This document shows positions 1 to 12,000 of a DNA stretch of 64,000 nucleotides, in pieces. Source of the stretch: Pectinophora gossypiella. Its lineage: Eukaryota; Arthropoda; Insecta; Lepidoptera; Gelechiidae. The position numbers and the translations under genes were made by a program. The stretch covers positions 6,426,604-6,490,603 of the forward strand of contig NC_065404.1 of assembly GCF_024362695.1 (NCBI RefSeq), written 5' to 3'. Every line of letters starts with the position of its first letter. The stretch's first letter is position 1. The notes under the pieces are model-generated. The model was not told where the DNA came from. It saw nothing but the letters and a program-made list of their open reading frames with translations, and ran no database searches.

Positions 1-3000
1 CCACACATAGCAATTCTACGCACAGCTGACGTCTTGCTGCCGACGACACTTTCACTAGAGCGGACTCCACTACCAGGGCGAATGACAACTCTGACCGTGA
101 CATGTTTACTAGGGTCGGCTCCGCGGGGATCGAGTGGCCCTGAGAAAGAAGATTTGTTTAAGATTAGAATACAAACAAAAAGGAACGAAAATCTTCCTAG
201 AACTCTCCCGAACTTTACGCACGCACTTTACCCGCTCTGAATGGCCTCCACTTTACCCGCTCTTTAAGATTTATAACTGGAATTCTTCTGCCTAAAGAAT
301 TAATATCTGTTTGCTCTAGAGAGTAGAACATCCAATATAGATTGATTTACTTCAATCCTATGCAATATTTTCAAGTCATCATCATCTCCGTAGCATCATC
401 CCGTTTCTTTCACAGAGTCCGCTTACCTAACGACTGCCTGTTTGACCTTCCAACCCAGGCTAGGTTACATACCCCCGAAAATGCATTTCTCGGCAATCAT
501 TGGTATAGGCCTGTGCTGGATTCGAACCTGCAACCTCAATGTGAGAGGCAAGCGTTCCACCAACTGGGCTACACGGGTCCCACTGCCCAATATTTCAAGT
601 CATAAAAACTAATATTACTTACTTGTACGATTATCCCTTTAGGGGTTCGCAGCAGAATGTCCCACACTTGTATGTAGAAGTGTTTAGGAACGCGACACAG
701 GCAGCCTTCCAGCTGACGTCGCTGCAGTGGCGTTAAACTGAAACAATATTTATAATGTAATTAAATAAAAAAAAAACAAATATTATTTATCTCAGTTGGT
801 TGGTTGATCACATAAAAAAAAATAAACACATATTCGGTTTATATGCTTATGGTGTGTGTGCGTCAAGCTAGCGGCCTCAAAAAAAAAATGGGCACGAAAA
901 AATAATTTGACCATACCAAAAAATAGTACTCTTATTGAAAAAAATAGTACCTGTTGTAAAAAAATTAGTACCATCACGGTTCTGGATTTATAGCTATGTT
1001 TTATTGCACTTGCTAGCTTGACGGTGAGCGAAATTTGGCGAGAGTTAACGATAAGGTCTTTCGCTTTGATTTAAACGCCAAAAAATAGTATCGAAATAGT
1101 ACTCACCCCCTGCAAAATACCGAAAGTAGTACTTCAACGGTTCCAAAGTTATAAAGGCAGTTCTTTGATCCCGCTAGCTTGACGTTTTGAAAATACCTAT
1201 TATCTGGGGAACGCTTGCATACTTCAGTATGTAACTAATGTCAATAAACTCGTATGAAATAGTACTCCCTACCATCATAATTTTGATCCGATTCTCTTTG
1301 TAGAAATGTTAAAAAATCATCATAACCTATGCCATACATTTGTTGTTGATACAGTCACGTAGACAATTACATAACCTCACAATTTATTCGTAAGTATTGC
1401 CATTTTGGAGGTCTACCCTACCATTTCTTTGCACTTCAGTGCTGCTATTACAAAAAATTCCTATTGCACACACCCATATGCACTAATTTTAATAGAAAAT
1501 GGCTGCATGGGTCTAGTTCTTATCGAAAACAATCTGTGATTTTAATACATCATAATACATTTTTAATTTTCTGTTTTATTTTATAATTTATACCTTCATG
1601 TTGAATTTGTTACGGATCGAAGTGTTTGTTAATAAACAATTTGCAGTATTTGTAGAATAACTCAAAGAGTTTCAACAATGATATTACTTTCATCTGACAA
1701 CCCTGGCACTTCACCAAATTTTACCCAAAAATGGGGAAAAATACTGAAATCTGACAACATTCTTGACCATGTGTAATAATTTTGTTCGCGACTGTACTTG
1801 TCTTGATAAATGTATGACATAGGTTATAATGACTTTTGACATATTTCTACAAGGAGAATCAGGTCCAAATTATGATGGTAGGGAGTACTATTTCATACGA
1901 GTTTATTGACATTAGTTACAAACTGAAGTATGCAAGCATTCCCCAGATAATAGGTATTTTCAAAACGTCAAGCTAGCGGGATCAAAGAACTGCCTTTATA
2001 ACTTTGGAACCGTTGAAGTACTACTTTCGGTATTTTGCAGGGGGTGAGTACTATTTCGGTACTATTTTTTGGCGTTTAAATCAAAGCGAAAGACCTTGTC
2101 GTTAACTCTCGCCAAATTTCGCTCACCGTCAAGCTAGCAAGTGCAATAAAACATAGCTATAAATCCAGAACCGTGATGGTACTAATTTTTTTACAACAGG
2201 TACTATTTTTTTCACTAAGAGTACTATTTTTTGGTATGGTCAAATTATTTTTTCGTGCCCATTTTTTTTTTGAGGCCGCTAGCTTGACGCACACTTATGG
2301 TGTTAGGATTTTTACTGCCTTATTACAAAATGATGGATGACTAAATAACAGTTTAAAATATTATCCGCTCGACAAAAGAAGCGCTAGAATCGCATGCATG
2401 GAACTTTAATTTTCATGACTTGTGAATTATTACTGCTAATATGAGCAACATTATCCAATTTTGTCACGGACATTTTATCGATTTATCATATTATATAGAT
2501 AGACATATTATGTCGTTTTGCCGGGCGCGGGCGCTTTGATTTTACCTTTATGAAGCAGAATAGGGGGGTTAAAATGGCCACATCGAAGCAATTCATCTAA
2601 GAAAGCAATATTGCAATTTGACATTTGCGCATAAAAAAGTAAGTGCGCAATGCAACCAAATGTCAAAAAGCAATATTGCTTTCTTAGATGAATTGCTTCG
2701 ATGTGGCCATTTTAACCCCCTAGTACTGGAGGGTTAAAGAGGCCACATCGAAGCAATTCATCTAAAAAAAACAATATTGCTATCTGACATTTGTGTGCAT
2801 TGCGCACTTACTTTTATATGCGCAAATGTAAATTTGCATTATCGCTTATTGAGATGAATTGCTTCGATATGGCGTTTTTAACCCCCCAGGCCAACCTAAA
2901 GAAAGTAGTCATAGGAACATGGCTAGAATATAACGTCGTTGCCAATTTAAAAAAAAAGCTCTTATGTGTCGCCCTCACCAAATTTCTTTTTTGTCAGGAT

Positions 3001-6000
3001 CGAATAGTATTTTGGTCCTAAAACATTCAGTACAAACTCTTATGTACGTAAATATCAATTATGCGTACGTAAATATCAATTATATTGTCTTTAAATATCT
3101 TTTAACACAGTCATACAAAAAAAAACAAGAGGAAGTTTTTTTAATTTCTGTAAAATTGACCCGATTGCACATAATAGATTTTTGCAACGACGATATTACA
3201 GCCGGAGTACTAAGAAACCGATAGTGCTACTCGAGGAAGACAAAAAGAATGAATGAATGAGTATTTATGCGCATAAAAATTACAGGAATTGTATTCGAAA
3301 TATTAAAATAGACAGAATGCGGTCAGAAAGAATGTGAGAGAGGGCGAAAGATTGCTCCGAGACTGGTTACAATAATGTTGATTGATGATGTTCTATATCT
3401 AGTCCACTCACCCCTTCTCATCGGCCCAGTCGGAGACGGTGAGCACTCGTATGAGCAGCGTGCGCAGCTTGTACGGCGACAGGCTCTCCAGCTGTGAGTC
3501 AGCGCGGATCTCCGACGGGAACAGCTGCAAGTACACGCGGATGGCCTCCAACACCCAGCCCACGCGGATCTTTAGGATGCCGCGGAACATATCCGGATTG
3601 GTTCCGATTAAGCGGCCGCAGTAGAGGACTACTTCCTGTAAAGTTAAACAAATAAGATAATGTTATTATAATCTATACTAATTAATATCATGAGGTAAAG
3701 TTGATACTCATGATCATTAACATCAAAATAAATGAAGCTTTAAAAAGTTTACACTTTACATCGACGATAACGATCTCCGTGGTCCAGTGGGTGAGCGCTG
3801 GTCTCACAATCCGGAGGTCCCGGGTTCGATTCTCGGTAGGGAAATATCACAAAAAATACTTTGTGGTCCCTACTTTGGTTAGGACATTACTGGCTGATCA
3901 TCAGATTGTCCCGGGTTCGATTCTCGGTAGGGAAATATCACAAAAAATACTTTGTGGTCCCTACTTTGGTTAGGACATTACTGGCTGATCACCAGATTGT
4001 CCGAAAGTAAGATGATCCGTGCTTCGGAAGGCACGTTAAGCCGTTGGTCCCTGTTACTACTTACTGATTAAGTAAGTAGTCGTTCATGAGCCATGTCAGA
4101 GGCCTTTGGCGGCTCAATAGTAACCCTGAGACCAGTAACCTGACACATGATAGAAGAAGAGAGATCGACGATTATTAAATTCATAATGACCACAGCTACA
4201 AGGTAAGAAAGAATGTTGGCCACATTGTGATTTCTATAGCGTAGTAACACAATAGTGTAGTGTAATCTGTCTTATATCCAAGAGGCCTCGAAACTTGTAA
4301 ATAAGAAATATGCTTACCTGCTGCAATACAGCTCCGATGACATCATACGGCTGTATGGTGGAATACATCACAGACTGGATTTCTCCCGGCGTCATCGGCT
4401 TATCAAACACGGTTTCCTTTTGTCCGATCACGCCAACCGTTAACTAGAAAGAGACATAAAACTATCTTCAGTTACACTGGAAGAGCTGACTTCAGAATCT
4501 CCTTGACTACTTAACACAGACTTCCTTATTATTGCTGTGGTTGGGTGCTGATATCCGATGGTTATGTGATGTAGTACAACTTAACAATTTCCGTAAACTC
4601 ACCATAATGACATAGTTGACATCGTCAGCATCGACATCTGTGAGCTTGTTAACAAAAAGGCATTTTTACGAGGGTTCGAAGTTTGTTCCGAATCTTAGTC
4701 ATAATCGGATATTTCTAAAGTTCAGCCAAAAATATACCGCCGTCCGAAATCGTACTTTCAGAGTAAAGTACTACGCACAGTGCTGCAGTGCTCGCCCGCG
4801 CTGTGGTACAGAGACTTCAGGGATCTAGCCTATGTACGGTCACGAGTATTACTATGTATACACTTTGAAACCATGTCACATTAACTTTTTGACAAATTAA
4901 ACCGTCTCATTAAATGTCAAATATGATAGTGCGACAGTGTTCTAAAGTGGGTACATGATATTGCTCATTTCTTTACTCATTACATGAGCCATGTCAGAGA
5001 CATTTGGAGACTCAATGATTACTCTGATATCAGATGACAACACCAGAGAAGAAGAGACGATATATAAATGTGACATCATCATCATCACCAGCCCAATAAC
5101 GTCCCCACTGCTGGGGCACAGGCCTTCCCTATGGATGGATAGGGAGATCGGGCCTTAAACCCCAACGCGGGCAAATGTGACGTAATGTATCCCAATTCCC
5201 ACCTGCTTGCCGTTAACGAGCACGGTGGTGATGAACGGGCTGATGGAGTCCACCGTGTGGTTGAGCAGGGACGAGCAGTAGCGCACTGCGCGCCAGTGCC
5301 GCAGCACGCCGGCGCTGTGGTACAGCGATTTCAGGGACTCTAGCGCGCTTGTGCCGTTTACCTGCAAAGTCATACTAATACTATAAATACGAAAATGACT
5401 GTTTCTAATTTAAAGAGTTAAAGTTCGAACTTAGACCCAGCCATGGATAGGAGGTATTTTCCAAGGACGAACTTAGAGCACTTTTATACTTGTTGAAACA
5501 GAACCGGTAAAGCGAGCCAAACCAGACCACGGTGCGGGATTTTGTTAGCGGTTTGATACAAAGATTCTTCCGAGATATTTTTTCTACAGAATTTAAGTAA
5601 TCAATTTTTACGTCCCTAAACCTACCTCATACATAGGTCCCTCTCGTTCCATCAGTATACCCCACAGTTGGCTTTGAGCGAAGATATTATCCGTGCTTCT
5701 GAGCGCGGAGACTATATCAGGCGTGGATCTGTGCTTGTACGACTCGAAGTTGAGTGTTTCTTCACGATACGTTAAGGTTCTTGGCACGTCGGTCAGCGAC
5801 TGGTAGCCGATGTATTCGTGTTCCAATTGCTTGAACTGTGTGAACATTTCTGATGGAAACTCTCCTTGGCTCATGAAGTCAAGATGCTCTGCGGAATTAC
5901 ATGTAATTTGTAGTTTTGTTTCAGTGTTATTAATTGTAATGGCGAAATGTAATTGTATAAAAGAGATCGGATGAAATTGGAATTAACGATCAACCTACAG

Positions 6001-9000
6001 TGGCTGTTGAGGATCGTGAACAGATGCCACATTTGCTTGAAGCGATCTTACGAACGCCACCCAGCGAGAAAACTCTTCACGATCTCGACTCACCCATACA
6101 AGAGCTGGAGATCAAGTTCTGCAGGCGTCCAAGGCGCACCTTGACACCATCGCAGTGGCCCTTCTTGAGCATCGCGAACAAATCCAGCATCTGCTTGAAG
6201 TGCGGGTCTCGCATGTGCTCCTCGCGCACCAGCAGGCACACTGTGGGCCGCCCTGACAGACGCCAGTACCTAACAAAGTTCACTTGAAAATATTAAGAAA
6301 ATATACAGACCTTTGTACTAAATACTACCTAAATACTCCTACGGCGACTAAACATTGGAAATAATGAGAATACTTCCAAAAGGAGGATCCTAAGCATTGA
6401 AGTAATAAAAGCTAATTGGATTTTAGTGTACGAAATTATTAAAAGATCAAAGCCAACACCCAGCGCCATTTCATTGCGGTAGAAGATGAAATGGATAGAC
6501 TTTTATTAGGGACTTTTACAGTTTAATAAAAATTAAACCACACCTAGTATCTTTTGCGGCAAGCACATACTAAACGAATAATTTACTAACATAGAAGTGC
6601 TGCTAAAATGGTATATAGAAGATTAAGGACTTACTTTCCCACGAATTGTAGCTCCGTTTTTATGTCATCTATAAGAAGCGCCATATCCCGGTACAGATAG
6701 AATTCCGACACTTCAAATATAAGCGGATAGCATAAAACTGTCATGCCACATACTCTGTAGATCTGAAAATGATCGAGTTATTATTGCTTTTCAGTATATC
6801 ACATTTCTGTCAATTTGTCTATATTCTACATCACAATAGATATTCTGTGTTTCGTACCTTGCTCGTGCCGAGTGACCCAACTGGTCTAATAGGCCGACCA
6901 GTGAGCTTCAGTTTCTGACACACTCCCAATTCTCTATACACGTGCACCAGTTGAGTTGAACTGCATACCTATAAAGTAAGTTTCCCTGAAATCAACTTAC
7001 TTTTTTTTGTAATATACCTATTTATTATATTGATTCAAGACACATTATTCGTTTGATTAGGTGATTGGAATTATAATAGAATGGAAGCTTAAAAAAGTTT
7101 ATGAGAAGGAAATAACGAGAGGGTCTGTTCATATTAGGCAGAAAAGGGCAACATAGCATTAATTATTATTTATTTATTTAGACATTATTGTTACAAGACG
7201 TCATTAAAAACCCCGAAAGGGATGTTCGGATTTTGAATTTGGATCTTTCTCTATCGTAAACATATTACTATACTATAAAGAATTTTCATTCCTTTCTCAA
7301 TCTTTATTCTTACCTGAACGGGTTCGACTTCGTGAGGCGTTTGTGTTTGTATGCCATACGTGCCCATCATGGCTTGCAAACGCATGGACTCCGCGATCAG
7401 CACCACTTGGACCACCAGATCCGTGGCTATGCCCTGTGCAGTGCAGGCTAGAGTTATTACGTGTCCTTTTACTTCAAGGGCCGGCTTCACGATATGCTAA
7501 TAAACTGTCTGAGAGCTTGTTGTCTATCGGATAAAGGTAGGTCTCTACCCAAGCGGAGAGGAGAGATGCGCAGGGATAGATCGCGGGAAGAGAATGACAG
7601 AGCGTCTTCTTTCTCGCACGCTGTGATTGGTCGATTTTAGCATGTATCCACTAGTCTCCTTTGTTCTCTTCTGATTACAGTGAGAACGTTCTAGGTAGCT
7701 ACTAGACAGTTATCAGCCAGTGGTGAAACAGACCCTAACTGTTGAAGAATCGTGCTCTCATATCTTCGTTAAGTCTGCTTAGCGTGCAATATCGTGCAGT
7801 TTTTGCATTTCATTTCTTATATAGATTATAGATAAAACCTATAGATTATACAAGACACATTTTCAGTTTTGTCAAACCACCATCACCAGAAAATGCAGTA
7901 ATCATAATTTATTATTTGTGGATTTTATTTGTCCTGACGACAATGATAATGAAACATAGTAAAACTGCATCATTATAATAATATTACAATGACCAAGATT
8001 TTTTTATGCAATCTAAATCTATATTAAAGACAGACAGAGACATGTCTAACATAGGAACGCAATGAATGCCTTTATTGACTATTTGCAAAGATAGCGCTCG
8101 AAGAATTTTAATTGCCTATTAAAAGCGCGCGTCACAATAATAACCACACGACGTTATGTAGCCTCTATGGTGCAGAAGTTTGTAACTAAGCACTAAATAA
8201 TCACTTCAAATAATTGGAAAAATAATATTAAAAGGGAGTCTTAGGAATTCTTAATGCAGATTGTTCGCTTAGAAGTAAATTGGTCATGCAAAAAGGCAAT
8301 GTCGTCATATGCAGAATAGGTGAAATAATAAGTGGGCAATTTTCTATCACATGCTATATAGATACTGGTCTCAACAATGCCTAATACTTACGAATGCCGG
8401 CTTGGCCTGTGATTGGAGCATGAAAGTAAAATAATTTTGAATTGAAATGGTTCACGTAAGTACCCAATACAGTTTAATCCAATTTTCTGTGAATATACGT
8501 ATTGCTTAAATGAATGGATGTATACGTGGTATGTACAGAAAATACATTAACATTATACACATATTATGCAAACGAATTACAACTCGTGAGATTGCCTACA
8601 ATACAAAGCTCTTTATTGCAAAACGAAAATTAAAATAAACAACGTTACAACGTTACGTTATAATCAGTTAATTGCTAAGGTTGCCTGATTGCTAAGGTCG
8701 CAGGTAAAATTTTATTACACGTGTAAACAAGTCATCCAGTTTGATAAAATTTGAAACAGCTTTATAAAGTACCATAAATATAAATACAAATTGAAATATG
8801 ACATACCTGGAAGGCGGAGTACCTCCCAGCGCGACGCGGCCGGTTGTAAGACGGCAAGTATCGCCTGATCGGGTCCAGTTCGTTGACATGTAACAGCCCC
8901 CCGGTCAACAGCTGAGCTAGGACGAACAGTGACTGCGCCCAGAGGAACAGCCCGCCGGTATCTGAATGTATTAGTTTACGTATTACTACGGAAAATTTTA

Positions 9001-12000
9001 TGCTTACAGTAAGAGGTTGCATTTTTAGAGGCTTACACACGTATTCTAAGATGTTAACTCGAAACGTCCTCCGTGGTCCTGTAGTTGAGCGTTAGGTTCA
9101 CGATCCGGAGGTCCCGGGTTCGAATACCGGTGGGGACATACCACAAAAATTACTTTGTGATCCCTAATTTGGTTAGGACATTACAGGCTGGGCTGATCAC
9201 CTGATTGTCCGAAAGTAAAATGATCCGTGCTTCGGAAGGCACGTTAAGCCGTTGATCCCGGTTACTACTTACTGATGTAAGTACGTAGTCGCTACATGAG
9301 CCATGTCAGGAGCCTTTGGCGGCTCAAACCCTAATACCAGGGTTGATGAGGTTGGTAATTGAAGTTGGTCTATAGTATAGGCAAAACCAGAGCGAGCTGG
9401 TTGAAGGCCAGTGTTCATACTTTTACGCCCGAATCAAAATGGAAATCGCATCATAGCGCGATCAGTTGAGGTGGGCAAGCAGCCTACGTGACGAGGCAGG
9501 CGTCGTGCGCAGCGGCCGCCAGGTCGGGCGCTTCTTCTGATTCTTCTACTGATGTACGTAAGTAGCCGTTACATGAGTCATGTCAGAGGCCTTTGGCGGC
9601 TCAATAGTAACCCTGACATCAGGAATTACCAACCAGTAATCCACCTCACAACCCACACGAGAGAAGAAGACTCGAAACTTCTTCGACTCCGTCTTCAGTT
9701 GAGGCGACCTTAAGTACGACCTCGAACTCAGCTCAATAGTGTTCTTACACGTCGCCACAACCTTAACTCGTGTTTACTCCAGTGAGCATGGCGTCATTAT
9801 TTCCGTATCATTTTATTAGCTTCAAGTCGAGAACGTAAATGTCAACTTAAAATACTAAAACCTGACTGACTGGAGAAGTTTCGAGTTAACATCTTAAAAT
9901 TTGGGTGTTTTGAGTGTAGTAAATGCATATGAGTAGCGCTGGGAGGTGTAGAGAATAAAGGTAACTTTCACCATTTGCCAACAAACTGTCTGATAGTCTG
10001 ATTTTTTTTTTTGACGTATCTTATAGTAGATTTGCCGCATTAACTACTTGGCCGGACAAATGAGGAGCGCTGAAGGCTCTCACCCAGTACAACGTTTAAG
10101 ACAACAGGCCTGACGATGCCCAGTTGGGCGCGAACCTCGGCTTAGGGCGTCGTCTGAGAGGAAAAATATTTGAAAGAATTAATCGACCCTAGTGGGTCGA
10201 TAGTGATAAGCACTGATTGAGGGAAATCGCCGACCACGAACTCTGATAGTCTGAGCAGACTTAGCAATTTATGACAGACATTTGCTTGGTTTTGTACGAG
10301 AATAATCCTCCTATCCCCCTCTAGGTGGGGTCGGCACAACATTATGTATTTCTCTTCTATTCATTTCTTTCAGTCTTCATCTCAGTACACAGGCCTTTCA
10401 CACACATATACTCCTTTACACAATCCATCCACACTTTCTTGATTCGTCCCCTACCCCTATATCCGTTCACATTCAAACTCATAACTTTCCTCGTTATACA
10501 TTATATGCCTTCCATCCCTCCTCATTACATGCCATATTAACCATGGTTTTGTACGAAAAATCGTTCTTAAATGTTCTGTGGTTTTATACGCTAACTTTTT
10601 GTCTAGATACATTATTACAACATGTGCAATTATTTATGTCGTTTGTTACCTATTGTATCAAGAGTTATCTTATCAACGAAGGAAATAAAACTGCAAATTC
10701 TTAAGGGGATAAATCTTCAAAAGGTAACGAAATGGAAGCTTAATAAATGGCTAGAAAAAGCATTTTAATCTTGAAATATTAGTGAGCATTGTAGTACTAA
10801 AGTGTAACGTGAATATTTACTTTAGTCACTCAGCACAGCACTAATATTAAAGAGGCTTAGGCAGAAACGTGTTATCAAACTGAAAGCTACTAACTACGGT
10901 TAACACAGTGGAAAATATAGTAAATTAGTAATACAAAAAATCCATTCCGAGACCAAATCTGTTTTACCTTTACTCTCAGTATCAGCTGGTTGGTCTGTAA
11001 ATTATATTTTTTGACACATTTAATTTTTTTTAATTAAGCTTATATAAAATACATGTACTTCTCACCGAAAACATCGCAATCTAACTTTTTTTTAACATAA
11101 CACGAGTTTAATTACATTTTTAATTTGAATTTGGAACAATTATATTAAAGATGCCATATTTACTGTAAAATGCCATTAATTTTAACATAAACTTGCGAAG
11201 TGTTTAGATTTTTATGATGAGAAGTGTAATTAAAAGAAAAGGAGCAAGTCTGCAAGTATGATACTCACTTGCTGGTATTCTTCTGACTGAATATGGTTCA
11301 TTACGTTCATTTTCTAAGCCTTCACGTGGCACGTAGTAATACCATGGTATAACTGGATCTGAAACAAATATATACAGTCACCATTTAAATATTAAAAAAA
11401 AAACTGTATAGTTAAGTAGTGTACTAATGTGCGGCTGACTGCAACCTATTTGACCAACTACATTAATATGGAAAGAAAATAAACGGTACCTCCAAATTCG
11501 TCCATGTATATTCGGGCTTTTAGCAGTCTCTGATATTCTTCAACTTGATCTGGTAAAGTTCGGAATACGCCATCTATGATCATCATGACGTAGAAGAGAG
11601 GCCATTCAGATTCTATCCCATCAAACTCTTTCAATTCCCCCTCATTATAATACCTCCTGTTAGGATCTTCTAGCACGCACTTATAGCCATCACGGCTGAA
11701 TCTTTTGAAACCATATCTGCCTTGTAATCGGCGTAACATGTTGGATTTCGTCAATTGTACCAGGTGCTCCTCGTGTGTAGCGAACGCAGGAAAAGATATC
11801 GTTGGTAGTAGAGCCGCGTCTACACCCTGCAAAAGTTGACAACTTAATAGAGACTCTCATGACATACAGTTTTTGTACTACTATAACTTCTAAACAAACA
11901 TTAGAACATTTCATAGTACAGTTTTACGCCTATAAAAGGTAACGCAAAATTGTACAAAGAGAATACCACAAATTAAATAGAAGATAGATATACAAATAAT

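Noticed and set aside
792..2600. A coding gene inside the foldback element
   Set aside because: Only short AT-driven ORFs occur in the arms and middle; no transposase motif is visible.
5953..6287. Plus-strand ORFs over 5953-6287
   Set aside because: They are antisense shadows of PHKB exon 6269-6094 and neighbouring intron.
3773..9335. tRNA genes at the GGTTCGATTC motifs
   Set aside because: The heads do not form a complete cloverleaf, the bodies continue into non-tRNA sequence, and copies recur, so they are SINEs.
10325..10540. 71-codon plus ORF
   Set aside because: It is in a PHKB intron, rich in S/P/F/H by base composition, with no splice context or recognised family.
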